Below are positions 48,437-60,839 of a stretch of 64,000 nt of DNA, piece after piece. Each line of letters opens with the position of its first letter. The first letter of the stretch is position 1. The stretch is from positions 8,143,182-8,207,181 of the forward strand of contig CM040445.1 of assembly GCA_022749755.1 (NCBI GenBank), written 5' to 3'. This stretch comes from Azadirachta indica (Eukaryota > Streptophyta > Magnoliopsida > Sapindales > Meliaceae). The position numbers and the translations under genes are program-made. A model generated the notes under the pieces. It had not been told where the DNA came from. It made no database searches and saw only the letters and a program-made list of their open reading frames with translations.

Positions 48437-48594
48437 ATAGGAGATTATATATAGATAGCTACGTATTCGTATTGGTATTGAATGTAACGAGTGAGTATTA
48501 AAATCTGGGAGATCGTGCGCCGTCTCATGAGATAAAACCGGCCATGCATGAATGAATAAGTGTCATCATGTATTTATTGATTACCGTGTGTGCT

Positions 48595-49680
48595 AACTTG
48601 TGTTTTGAGAGTTACTAGATTTTCTTTAATTATTTTTCCGAGAAAATAATCCCACCTCTGTCTATATTTATTGGCCATCCTTTTATATACAATTGATACC
48701 TGAAAAATGGGCTAGTCAATCTGCCCACGTTTAAGATCTTCTCTAATCATTATGGGATATATTATTATTTTAAATTTTGCGTTACATATTTATTTTTTAT
48801 GTTTGGATTTCAATTTTTATTTAATATATTTTAAATTTTATGTTATGATAATTATAATTTAATAATGTTATTGATTATTGACAAGACTCTCCACATAAGG
48901 AATCCAGGTCAGATGAAATCCAGACCTTTTTCTTTCTTGGAGAAAGGACTATTTAGTTCTTTAATATCTTAAAAATATTTAATTGAATTAATTTTTGTTA
49001 ATAAATTTATTAATTTAATGAATATGGAAAGGACACTGTAATTTCAAGCTTCAAATATGCCTTCTACAAAAAAAAATCAATCAAATTCGGGAGTTACCAG
49101 ATGATTCTTCTTAATTATATGAGCACATAATTTGGGGAGTTACACAGTTAACGGTTAATACCCTAATTATTGATCTCTATTAATTACTTGGTTGAGTGGT
49201 TGATGATTTCCTATTATTAGCTTTTTTTTCTTTTTATAACTGATGATATGGTCATAATTATCTCATTCATAAACGAAATTATTAATTAATATAATTAATT
49301 TTCTTTAGCATTTATAATGTAAAGGAAATAATAAATTAATTTGAGAAGTATATTCACTTAAATAACATGGGATGTTTATCTTTCTTATTTAAGCTTATGA
49401 TTAATAAATAATAAATAAAAATATAATAAGCAACAAGTTTTAACACAAAATCTTAATTCATTATGCTAGGATTCAATTGCCATGTAGGTGTCAACAACAT
49501 AACATAAAACAAGTAAGGACACGTAAAAATGAGCACAAAAATTATGCATAAAGAAGTCATTTAGAACCAAAATTTGGATCATGCATCAGTTTAGCAACTG
49601 GATAGATTGAAAAATAAACTCTCATTCTACAAGCCAACTCTAATTACTAAACTCAATTTCACTTGCGATATTTCAGCCAA
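48595..49680. other. Intergenic between RKD copy 2 and the EMB514-like gene; no gene
   Basis: AT-rich, with no coding frame on either strand. It holds the upstream region of RKD copy 2 and the 3' flank of the next gene, which is also on the minus strand. Similarity with the upstream region of RKD copy 1 ends at about 48590. Confidence 0.5.
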
Positions 49681-49684
49681 CAAC

Positions 49685-51450
49685 TCAATTTCTCCACTTG
49701 CCACCTCTTCCACGGCCATGGCCACCACTTTTTCCTACACGGCCCTTGCCACGACCCCCACCTAATGCTTTGTTGGCTTCAGTTTTTGTTTTCATGTCTT
49801 CAGGCAATGGAATTATATGATCGACACACTTCCTGAAGCTGAAATCGTCAACCGTTTCATCCTCCCTAATTAGGAAAAAGCATCTACTTTTCCATGTTGG
49901 ATGGTATCGAACTTGGAAAGCTTGGATCCCTACACCAATTTTGGTATCAGGTTCTGGATGACCCTTTTTGATCAAGTCCATCAACACCATGTGCTCATAC
50001 TGAAACACAAACAAACCACAAATTTAATAAAGAAAGAACACTATTAATTGAGATCACAAAGGAATTTTGAGTACAAACCAACAATCAAGCACTGGTACAA
50101 AGAACCTGAATTCAAATCTTCAAGAAATGTACTACCACATGCCAATAATTCCCGATCTTCTAAAGACAGCCATTTGTAGAACAATACACAACTAAAAGAT
50201 CACAGCATGAAGCTGAGTTACTGATTTAACAGGTGAAAAATTTCAACCTATTATCAATAGGTGCCCTTAACTCTATCCCACCCTTCATTAGCAGAGTCTT
50301 CAATTTCTCAGGATAAAATACCCAGATATTAGTATTTTGTCCGCATAATAAATAAACAAGCCTCCACGTCTAATTGAGTCCTCCTTGGGTGACAGCAATT
50401 TTCAATTACAAAAGATACTATTTTACACCATTATCATGGGGCTTGCAGCTAAGAACCACAAACCTCCTTTTCAATTACAAAAGATTCTATTTTGCACCAT
50501 TATCATGGGGCTTGCAGCTAAGAACCACATTGTTCCAAAGATTTCTCCATTAATATTTAATTTCATTGTTCAGTCCATACCAACTAAGAAACATGATGAA
50601 ACCATCTCAACTGCCTTTCCCTTACAGAACTCCTCTGTTTCAACTAGGAAAAGCATTGTCATACTCCACAACTACAAATCAACATCATTAGCTGTAACCT
50701 ATCTCTCTCCACCAATATTTAATTTCCTCCTCAACATATCCTGGAAAGAAGACAGATACCCACTAGTAATTTTTCTTTGTTTAATCTATACTTACTCAAT
50801 TGACCTCCCTAACCGAACTCCTCTGCTTCATTCCATCTATTCCACTCTAATTTTAGAATGCTTACTGTCCTCCCTATAACACAAACAAAAACAATTCTTT
50901 GTACTTTCAACAACAAAGCAATGATACCCAATTTACATTTTACCAAATTTTATATGTATACATAAATTCTCACTTATTCTCCACTGCATAATCAATTCAA
51001 GCCATTCATGTAAGATGATATCATAAATTGTTTAAAAAACAAGTGAAAGCTTATAAAGAAAGTTTCAAACTTTTCTCCAAAAAAAATAATAATAATAAAA
51101 TATGATACCTTGTTGACGTTGACATTGGGAGGCCAGAAGTGAAGAAACTTGTAAAAATAATCGAACATCCGAACCGCTGATCCGAACTCTTTGGGACCCA
51201 ACGTTTGCGGACCCGACCCGTTCCCCTCTTCTCCCTTGAGGTTCTTGTCCAACCTTTGTTCCTCTACCGACTTCTCACCATCGTCCTCGTCTAATTTTCG
51301 CTTCTTAGAAACGTCGCCGTTTCCTTCATCCTCTTGCTCCCTCGCTCGCTTCGCCTTCAAATCGGCGCCGTTTTCTCCTACTTCCAGATCCATGTCTTCC
51401 GTTGCTGCGTTGGTCTCCGCGAGTTCTTTCGGTGATGCCTCCTCCGCCAT
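49685..51450 (-). CDS. EMB514: DUF3223 protein, EMBRYO DEFECTIVE 514 / DOMINO1-like
   Basis: Two exons: 51450-51109 (114 codons exactly) and 49999-49685, joined across a GT-AG intron of about 1.1 kb to give 218 codons. The N-terminal half is acidic and rich in Glu/Asp/Lys, with basic clusters (LKAKRAREQ, KKRKLDE) that look like nuclear localisation signals. From about residue 85 the DUF3223 region starts (GPKEFGSAVRMFDYFYKFLH) and runs across the intron into YEHMVLMDLIKKGHPEPDTK, then AFQVRYHPTWKSRCFFLIR and DDFSFRKCVDHIIPLPEDM. The tail is a Gly/Arg-rich RGG-like stretch, common in nucleolar RNA-binding proteins. In Arabidopsis the family member EMB514/DOMINO1 is nuclear and nucleolar and needed for embryo development. 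The intron carries a 69-bp tandem duplication. Confidence 0.88.
50399..50536. repeat. 69-bp tandem duplication in the EMB514-like intron
   Basis: Two adjacent near-identical copies (50399-50467 and 50468-50536) of a unit starting ttttcaattacaaaagat and including atcatggggcttgcagctaa. They create a repeated motif in a 164-codon plus-strand frame (50385-50879), which is otherwise unremarkable and lies antisense in the intron. Confidence 0.85.
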
Positions 51451-51459
51451 AGCTAACTA

Positions 51460-51467
51460 AAACCCTA
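51460..51467 (-). promoter_or_regulatory. Telo-box in the EMB514-like leader
   Basis: The plus strand reads aaaccctac, giving the AAACCCTA telo-box, about ten bases upstream of the ATG. Telo-boxes are frequent in promoters and leaders of plant ribosome-biogenesis genes, which suits a nucleolar product. A TATA-like actatatatatta (minus strand, about 51541-51553) lies further upstream. Confidence 0.45.
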
Positions 51468-51559
51468 CTTTAGCTTTCAAGTAACTCGCTCGTCCAGTTA
51501 GCTGAAGAGGCTTGTGTTTCTGTGAGGGTTTATGTGCGTTAATATATATAGTATCCATT

Positions 51560-54230
51560 CTCCCTTCTCTGTTGATGGTTTTTGGGACGAATATATTGGT
51601 CCAAATCCGGTTCAACGAATTCGGAGGATTTACTTACGGGCCAAACCCGAGTTTTAAAAATCGAAGGATTTTTTTCTCTTGTAATGAACAAATTATAAAT
51701 GCAAGGAAAAACTAATGGGACAAGAAAGGTGTCTTGTGAAAGTAATGATAGCTCTCTAGTCCTTGCTCCCTCGTCTTTCTCTTAAAACTCTAAAAAATAT
51801 TATTTTTTCTTTTCACCAAAGATAGAATTTCAATAAATTTTTTTTTATTTTTTTTTCAATAATAAAAGCAGGCTTATGATAGTATATTTTTATTTATTAG
51901 ATTATATCCACTCAATAATAATTTATTTCTACTTAAATCTAAATTTGTGGAAGTTTCATGGTTTTTTATTTATTTATAAGGTTGTAACCATTTTCTCTTT
52001 TACATCCATAAAATTTAAGCAGTATATACACAAATTTGATGAGTTTATATTTTAAATCTGAGAATTTCTCTATTATAATAAACATTTACAACACCAACTA
52101 GAAAACTTAACTCAAAGAATGAGAAGTAAAAGAAAGGAGTTCTAGAAAATTTCTTAGAAAAGCTTTAACTTAAAATGTATTTTTTATGATTTAAAACTTA
52201 GTATCTTTTTAAAATCATAAAAAAAAAGTACCAATGAGAATGTATTATTTTATTTTCTGCGTATTCTTTAAAAGACTTAAGATGTGAACTGGTTATTTAT
52301 TATAATTAATCTCTACAACATGTATGCTAATATGAGTGTAAATTTGTAAATTATAATATTTCCTTTTATGGAATTAAAGGCTATGTTATGTTTGTTTTCA
52401 CAAAAAAAAAGAAAAAGATAAGTGTCTAAAGAAGTTTAAGGCTCTTTAGTTGTTATTTTCATTTGTATAATTACATAAACATTGAGTATATATGCTTACT
52501 AAATCCCGATGTGGAATTCTTAACTTGTGGCAATGTTTAAATTAAATTCTACAAGATTTTTTTCTTTTGAATTTCGCCATTACAATAGTTTTTTTCCTTA
52601 TTAAGAAAAATTCAATGGAAAAGTCTAAATAGAAAAAATATAATCTTCAAATGAAAAAAATAATGTTAGATGTGCTTAATTTTTATAGTTCTTCTTTCAA
52701 AAGCTATGCCTCTCGTAATGAAATTCTACCCCTAAGTATCAATTTACAAATTTACGGAGTTGATGTATACCAATATTATATACTAACTTCTCAAAAGTCA
52801 ATATAGGCAAAAATATTGGTAAAAGGTAAGGGTGGAGTTAAGATTAACAGTTTGAGAGACTATTGTTTTCCCATAAATTTTAAATTTTTCTGTAGAGGCC
52901 CCTACGTAGCTCCAATCAATCAAATTATTATTGAAATATATTTGCTTAAAATTAATTGAGGTGGCTCTATTGGAGTTCATGATTATAAAAGAACTTTAAT
53001 AAAATATACTTGGTTTGGTCGCATTTGATATATCTTCCTCTAACTTGAGCAATACAAGTAAAATTGTCTCCATATATTATTATTGAAATATTTGTGGTAG
53101 AAGATAGGTTGTATGTTCTTCAAATATGATGAATGATAAATTGCATGCATATACATTCTCTACTTATTTCATGTAGTATAGTGCTAAAATCTTAGAGTGA
53201 TTAAAATAAGTAGCGACAAACATTTGGTTCATAAATTACCGTGAGATTGCCATATTATTGTAAGTAAATATATAGGTCGTTTGGAACGAAAATTATAGGG
53301 ATTAAAAAGATAATGAAATTTACATAACTAGTCTTAAATTTTATGTTGATTTATCGGAATAAAATAATATCAAATTTGTTGTTCTACGAAGGCAACGAAA
53401 TATTTATGTTTGATGTTGTTCTAATGTCATCGAGTAAGGACAAATTTAAATTTGACAAACAAGTTCACAAAAGAGGCCAAGTTCAATCTAGTACATTATA
53501 CCAAATATAATAAAATGCTAATGCATTAACATGTGGCACTTCTGAACCAAATATCTTTTCATCATCTATTTTAGGGTGAAGTACATCTTTTCTAGGATCA
53601 AGAGAGACTGAACAATTATAAGGATACTTAACGGATGAGTTTTATCCGTATTAAAACATTTCAAAATCTTTTCAACACAAGTTAATTAATGAATAAAATT
53701 CTTGTTAGTGTTGATATCAAAATTTGTAGCTTCAATACCCACACCAAAATATTAATTTCCTTCTCGCAAACTGAATTATTAAATTCTTCTCTCTGAAGCC
53801 AAATCAACCTGCAAAACAAAGCAATGATCAGGATGAAACTCACTTTTCTGGCAAAAACCCTCCGATGCTTAAATTAGATTTTATGGGTTTTCATTTAAGT
53901 AAAGTTCTAAAGAAATTTTGACAAAGTTTTTGTATTTTAGTAAAAAGATTGCATACATTTTCCTTCATTTTACCTTTTATTTATATTAATTTCTATAAAC
54001 CAACAGTCATATTGATTTTGTAATTGAAATCTTAATTAAGTCCTCATAATTGTCCAATTATGGGCAATTATTAGTTTGATTCTCTTGGCAATTATGATTT
54101 TGCATTTATCTTCTTCGTAATATCTTCCTAATTTAACATGAGATGTCCTCATGCATTAATCAGAATTGACATTGATCGATGTCCGTGATACCAATTAAAA
54201 TTAGAGCATCCTCATTTGGGTAAAACGTTA
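51560..54230. other. Intergenic; no gene seen
   Basis: AT-rich DNA with only short frames of no domain (51512-51715 +, 52980-52798 -). Around 53790-53880 the run aacctgcaaaacaaagcaat and aaccctccgatgcttaaatt resemble LTR sequence of plant gypsy elements, so retroelement debris probably starts here. Confidence 0.45.
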
Positions 54231-54239
54231 TGATAAACT

Positions 54240-54440
54240 AAAAAATGAAGAGCTGATGCGATTGCGTTTGGATTTGTTGAACAAGAAGCAAGATTAGTGC
54301 TCATCAAAATGGCTGCTTATCAACAACGGGTGACAAAGTATTATAATAAGACGGTTCATTCTAGAACTTTTCGAGAGGGAAATTTGATGCTGCAAATTAG
54401 GAAGGTTTATACAAAATTATCGAAATTGTCAAACTAAGGG
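54240..54440 (+). pseudogene. Gypsy integrase C-terminal fragment, inverted copy
   Basis: Plus-strand translation reads ARLVLIKMAAYQQRVTKYYN then KTVHSRTFREGNLML and QIRKVYTKLSK, the conserved tail of the integrase of plant Ty3/gypsy elements. A second copy of the same protein segment lies on the minus strand at 55124-54927. The frame shifts and stops afterwards. Confidence 0.7.
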
Positions 54441-54559
54441 TTTACAACCTATAATATCCAGATAAAATAAAGATTGCTTAAGAAAATTTTGTAAGTTATT
54501 CTTCTTTTGTCATTTCAATCAAATTAATCTTGTAACATTAACGTAAGCAGAAATTGCAT

Positions 54560-54870
54560 ACCAGGATGTCTTATGGCCTGAACTTGTTTTTCGATTTTTT
54601 TCTTCTAACTCCTGATAAAAACGAGATTTATTATCTAGACAAAGATCAATATGTGGCCTGAATTGTGGTCAAGTCTTTTTGCACAATTTTTGAATAACAC
54701 AAAATTTATTAACTCATCAAATATTATTTTATAGCCTGAACTGTGGTCAAGTCTTTTTACAACAATTTTTAACAACACAATGACAGAAATGGGACAATTA
54801 TTGTGTGATCTGAATCACGTTCAAATCTTTTTAAATAAAAATTTTGTAAGCCTTCAAGAAAAATACTTCT
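54560..54870 (-). repeat. Tandem repeat of about 80 bp between the two integrase tails
   Basis: About four diverged units, each with a tggcctgaact or similar start followed by tggtcaagtctttttac and aatttttaacaacacaa (starts near 54570, 54652, 54730 and 54818). Such arrays are common in the stretch between integrase and the 3' LTR of plant gypsy elements. Confidence 0.65.
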
Positions 54871-54899
54871 TCAACATCGCCGCGTTCTATGGCTTCTTG

Positions 54900-57094
54900 A
54901 CCTCTCTTCTATCCCAGTACTACAATTTATAAATTTCTAGTTAGATAACTTTGGTAACTTGTATAGACCTTCCTAATTTGCTCCAAAAGCCCCTTCACCA
55001 AGTACCTCAGCATTCTATGTAATTCCTCGCAGTTCAAATCCCTCTCGCGAAAAGTTCTTGAACGAACTTTCTTATTATAATATTCGACCACCCGTTGTTG
55101 ATAAGCAGCCATCTTAATGAGCACTTAATCTCGCTTCTCATCTACAGATCTAAGCTAAATCTCATCAGCTATTTATTTTCTATCTCATCAAAATGCTTCA
55201 CTCAAAATGAAGGTACTCTAATTTCCACTAGTATCATCGCTTCAAAACCAAAGGCCAATGAATAAGACATTTCACTAGTTGTTGTTCTGTAAACCCAAAG
55301 TACTTTAGGCAACTCATTAACCCATCATCTTTTCTTATTATCAAGTCGTTTCTTCAGCGCCTTTTTAATGGCTTTATTTACTACTTCAACCTGCCCGTTT
55401 GCTTTAGATGAGCAGCAGGAGAAACAAATTTGAGGTCAATGTTAAGATCAACACAAAACTACTTGATGATTGCATTATCAAATTACTTTCCGTTATCAAT
55501 GATCAGCATGTGAGGAATTCCAAAACGATAAATCAAATTCCTCTCCACAAAAACAGTAATTCTCTTCTCTGTTATAGCAGTTAGCGGTTCTATTTCTACC
55601 CATTTTGTAAAATAATCAATGGCAACTATCATATATTTCATTTAAGCATGTCCTACAGGTAATGACCTAATTAAATCCAAGCCCTATTACATAAAAGGCC
55701 ATGGACTGAACAAAGTTGTGAGTTGCTCTAGCAATTGTATTGGGATGTCATTATGAAATTGACATCCTGAACAAGATTGCACCATCTTTATCTCATCTTG
55801 ATGTAGTGTTCACCAATAATATCCTTGGCACAAAATATGGTATGACAATGATCTAGCCCTTCTATAATCACCACAACTGCCCATATGAACTTTTTTGAGC
55901 ACATAATCTGCCTCCTTTTCATCAACAAATTGCAAGGAAGGTAACCCAAATTCTCGCTTATATAATACTCTATTAATTATTGTATAACGTGAAGATCTGT
56001 TCTTAACTTTTCTCGCCTTCTTTTTATCTTCCAGCAATTTACAGTCCATAATATATTCTTGAATCGGATCCATCCAAGTTAAGACTTGGTGCATTGTATT
56101 GAGCTAAACAAATGTCATCACCAATTGCCCCACATTTTTCTAGCACAACACTTTTACAAGAATCATTGTTGGAAACTTTCACTATAAAGTTGAGGCTAGT
56201 TTCGTCAGAGCATTTACCTTAGCATTTTCTAATTGTAGGATTTGCGTAATCACCACCTTCTTAAAATGCTTTATTAACTCTACAACCCTGTTCAGATAGG
56301 TGTGCATATTTCTACCTTTTACTTGAAATTGACCAAAAACTTGATTAACCACCAATTGGGAATCTCACCTCACTTCAAGGTAATTTGCTCCTACGAAAAA
56401 AGCTAAGAAAATCCTCCTAGTAAAGCTTTATATTTTGATGCATTATTTGTCACTTTGAAATCAAAATGGAAAGCATAAGGTCACTCTACATTTCTTGGTC
56501 AGACCAGAATAATCTCTGCGCCTCTACCTTAAGCATTCGTGTTCTATCTATGTAGAAATGCCAAAGTTGAGTCTTTTATTATTCTTTCGTCGACATTTGT
56601 TCAGCTCCTCCACTTTAAGCATTATCATATATTAGCTCTGTCATGAAAAATTGAGCAAGCACAATTTCTATCTCTATATTCCCTGTGTCTTGAATTGTTA
56701 TCAGCTTAGTTACTTCCTGCACCGTCATCTTTTCCGCAATAGATCTCTTTGCAATGAAATTAGCTAGAGCTTGGGCTTTAATAACTTTGCGAGGATGATA
56801 CTCTATATCAAATTCACTAAGCTCAATCAATCATCTTACCAATCCTCTTGAAAGGTCTAGTCTATGTAATATATATCAGAGAGGCTAGTTAGTGAGAACT
56901 ACAATGGTATGAGCTTGAAAATAAAGGAGTTGCTTCCGCGTTGAAACAACCCGTGCAAGGGCTAACTTCTCCAAAGGTGAATATCTTGTTTTTGTATCCA
57001 ATAGTGATTTGCTAGTGTAGTAGATTGGTCGATAATCCTTTCATCTTCTTTCATCAATACTAAGCTCACTGCATGGTCAGTCACTGTCAAAATA
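54900..57094 (-). pseudogene. Ty3/gypsy pol remnant, 3' half (RNase H, integrase)
   Basis: On the minus strand: an RT/RNase H stretch near 57020-56880 (TRYSPLEKLALAR, then YFQAHTIVV), RNase H continuing at 56830-56615 (LSEFDIEYHPRKVIKAQALA, then NFIAKRS), the integrase zinc-binding region at 56094-55810 (LKKVHMGSCGDYRRARSLSY, then HILCQGYYW), a broken integrase core at about 55790-55150, and the C-terminal tail at 55124-54927 (IKMAAYQQRVVEYYNKKVRS). In the zinc-binding region the usual second His is Tyr (CGDY). Stops and frameshifts are frequent. The upstream half lies beyond the MULE insertion at 62784-63728. Confidence 0.75.
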
Positions 57095-58270
57095 TAGATA
57101 TAAGGAAAACTTCCTAATACCCTTTTAATGTTTTAAGAAATACCTTGATACCCCCTGGGTTTTCAAAATTATCCCGTTACGTCTAATAATGACTTTTGTT
57201 AACAAATAAAAACATTGTTTTGAGGTAAAATGGTAAATGAATCACAAAGAATTAAAAAAAGGAAAAGAGGTAAGATATGTTTCTGACATATGTCAGTTGT
57301 ACGTGAAAACAATTCAAAGGCAAAAAGGAAATTATTTTTGAAGTCCAAGTATAATAATCCCCTATTTGACTCTTGACATCCCACACTTTCTTTGCCATAA
57401 TTGTTCCGTACTCACCCAATATAATAAACAAACCCTTCTTGAATGTTAACTAGAACACGTGTCGTTTATAGATTTTGGTACGAAAACTCAATTTGACAAG
57501 TATAGTGTTGTATAATCACTTTGTTGACGAATACCAAAATCGTAGGTGAAGTTTTTGGGGGAAACATGAAAGAACTCAAGGTTGAGTAAAATTTAAGTTT
57601 TTTTCCATTGGATTGGAAGCTAACAAGTTATATATTGTTGTGGAGCGATTTTGTGCTTCAAAGAATGTGGGTTTCAGTGAGTATATGTAATGTCAGTTTT
57701 TGCATGTTCGTGGGTTTTTCTTTATACGTGGGTAAACTATGTTTGTAAGTAAATGGGTTAATATTGTTGTTAGTTATATGTTGATTTTAGAAGATTATTC
57801 GGATGAAACTATATCGGTTTTATATATTCGTTGTTGGTATGGATTATGATATATGTTCATAGGTTTTTCGTGTTGGTTTTGTTCGTGGTTAAATATATTG
57901 TATGTTGATAGTGTTCTCTTGTTTATTTCAATAGATTTATGTGGTTGTGGTTCTGTTGATATGAATTATTAGGTTTTTACTTAATTTTGACATGGATATT
58001 TTGCCCATTTTCTGTGCATGTAGAAGTTTTTTTTCCTATTAACCATATATGAGTGGTAGTGACAGTAGCATCGTGACGGTTGATGTACATAGTTATGATG
58101 CATGTTGCATGATAATATATGCATGCAGTTAGTTAATACTTGATGTGCATAAATGAAGTAAATGTCAATGGTTACTTTACATGACTATGTTTTTAGTAGT
58201 TTGTCTAAAGGGAAAATGAATATGTACTATTTCTTAACAGGGTAAATATTAATGAACTTATATACTTAAA

Positions 58271-60831
58271 GATGCATTTGTTGGGGAAGATATAAATTAT
58301 GGCCTTGCTGAATTAGATCGTCTAAGTTTAGTAGCTGTCATCAATGATGTAATGCAGATGGTTCACAAACAACATAAGCACCGTAACAATCAATTTGTGC
58401 TTAATGCTTTCATTCCATGGTCAAAAGAAAAAAGGGAATTGAAGACGGATATTGATTTCATCAATGTTGTTAATATAGTGAAGAGGAGGGGAGCAGAGAC
58501 ACTTGAAATTGAGATGCATTTGCTACCTTTACCAGCAAACCAACCTATTATCTCTAAACCAAATTCCTAAGTAATCGAACTGAATACTCAACCACTAGTA
58601 TTTAAAACACTAGAAGAATCTATTTCCTAAGTAACTAAATTGAACACTTAGCCCTCAACAGCAAGCCCTGTTCTAAAGACCCTAATAGCAAGCCTTATAG
58701 TAGAACCCTCATATATAAGCCCTGTACCTGAAGAACCCAACAATACAAGCCTTAATTAGGATGAAGAAACTACTACTGAACTATATAATGCTGTTGAGAG
58801 GTTGTTGGCTGTATATAAAGCTAGTAATAGGTAGAAACAACCATCAATAAACTCATTTGGCCAAAAAAGTGACCAACTAGCACCTTTTTTCAATTTTGTC
58901 CCACTTGATGCATATGTTAAAGGCTCTGATGATTGCAGGAGTGAAGACTTCATCAATTAAACAGACGATGATATAGGTGATATGCTGGCTTCTAAAGAGG
59001 AGGATGGTTCTAAATTAGGCTATGATCCTATTATTGATTTAGGTGATGACAAAGATGGACTGCCAAATGTTGATAATGATGAGGATGATGATGTTGGGGT
59101 AGGCAGTAGTGATGAAGAAAATGATTCAAAGGTGGCTAACATGCGCAGGGATACCCGAGGAAGGCTATTCATACACAGTAGTGAAAAAATCATTAATATT
59201 GAAGAGGGACAGACTTTTAAATCTGTTGATAAGTTTAGGGTTGTGCTTAAGAACTATGTAATACAAGAATGTTTTTACTTGGTTAGACAGAAGAATGAGA
59301 AAGACATGGTCACAGCAATATATGCAGCAAGTAATTCTTGTACATGGAGGATTCATGCCTCACGGTTGGTAGATGGGCAGACATTTATGATTAAAAGCAT
59401 AAAGGGTGTGCATAGTTGTGTTGGTGTGGTGAAAATTTTGAAGGTTAACAATCATTGGGTGGTAAACAAGCTATTTAAGAACATTAAGAGTAATCCAGAC
59501 ATCGGTACCTATGCAATGGTAGATCTGTTAAGGTTTAGATTCAGGACTGTTGCAATCAAGAATAGGTTGTACAAGGCAAAGAGGCTTGCCCCACACGTTG
59601 TAGAAAGTGATTACGTCAAGTTATACAACATGTTACAAGATTATGGTAACATGATTCAGACTAGGAACAAAGGGGCAATAGTAAAGATTCAGCAAGACAT
59701 AGTAAGTACCAAAAGGCACTTCAAGCGTATTTTTATTAGTTATGACACATTGCATAAAGTTTTTAATTAAGCATGTGGAAGATTGATTAGTGTGGACGAT
59801 TGTCATTTAAAGAATGCATTTGGTGGAGTTTTATTATAGCTATCTGTGAAGTATAGAACAAGGACAATTGGTGCTAGTTTTTCGGATTAGTAAAGGAACA
59901 TATTAGGTTTATGGATAAAATGGCTTTGACTATTATGTCAAATAGATAAAAAGGGCTAATGACAGTCTGTTCTTAGATGTTTCTAGGGGCTACAACTAGA
60001 TATTGTGCCAAGCATGTTTATGCCAACTTCCAAAAATTGTACTTTGCCGAGAAGTTAAGGGAAAAATCCTAGAAGGCTACAACAATTATAAACCTTATTG
60101 ACTTCACATTGTGATGGATGCAATCAAGGATAACGATGAACAAGCTTATATGTGGTTAATAAAGTATTCCCTTGAAACATGGAGCTGTCATTCTTTTGAT
60201 CTGTTTTTCAAGTCTAACCATGTGACAAATAACATGAGTGAATCATGAATTCAGGTATTAATGATGCTCAAAGGAAGCCTATCATTAACTTACTTGAGTT
60301 TATAAATTTAAGGTTATGAAAAGGCTGATAAGAAGAAAAGAAAAGGCAACAGAATGGCAGGTTGTTACACTTGAAGTTTGAGCTAATATTGTTAAGTTAG
60401 CAAAAAAACTTATAGTGATTAAAGTAAGAAAAACTGAGTTTGAAGTTATTATGAAGTCATTAAAACAAAAAGACATTATGTTATGGATCTACAGCAAGTA
60501 TACTGTGAGTACGGAGAATGGCAACTTAGTAGGATTCCATGCAAGCATACATTGACTTACTTTATGCATTGTAATGTTGATCTTGCTTTATGCATTATTA
60601 TCTTATGACATATTTATACACAATCAGGGTACTTCTAGACTGAGCAAATTGGCCTAAATCCAATATGCCTCAATTGCTGCCTCTTATAAAAGTGATTAAA
60701 GTTGGGAGACCAAAAAATAATAAAACTCAAAAAGAAAATGCAAGGCCAGCAGAGGTGATGAGATACACATTGAGATGTGGCTACTACAAGAAATTGGGTC
60801 ACAATAGAAAAAGGTGTCCAGCAAGGAAGGT
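58271..60831 (+). pseudogene. MULE transposase (MuDR-like), decayed
   Basis: 58271-58570 codes for an N-terminal region (GEDINYGLAELDRLSLVAVI). 58982-59770 is a long open frame with an acidic linker, then the MuDR N-terminal domain (FKSVDKFRVVLKNYVIQECF, then SCTWRIHASRLVDGQTFMIK, followed by GVHSC). The catalytic DDE region follows in broken frames from about 59770 (VDDCHLKNAFGGVLL, later FDLFFKSNHVTNNMSE near 60195-60240). A SWIM-like finger is at about 60483-60580 (YCEYGEWQLSRIPCKHTLTY) and a zinc knuckle at about 60773-60820 (RCGYYKKLGHNRKRCP). In both fingers the second Cys has become Tyr. Stops after 59768 make it non-functional. Confidence 0.82.
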
Positions 60832-60839
60832 AGTTTCTT

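Noticed and set aside
48251..48501. Plus-strand frames with YIHTYIHTYIYIYI-type repeats
   Set aside because: They are translations of the CATA/AT/GA microsatellite in the RKD copy 2 promoter.
50385..50879. 164-codon plus-strand frame
   Set aside because: It lies antisense in the intron of the EMB514-like gene, its repeated peptide comes from a 69-bp tandem duplication, and no domain is seen.
51191..51460. 89-codon Ser/Pro-rich plus-strand frame
   Set aside because: It is the antisense shadow of exon 1 of the EMB514-like gene; the minus-strand reading has the conserved family sequence.
58756..59356. Minus-strand frames within the MULE
   Set aside because: Antisense to the transposase reading; no domains.
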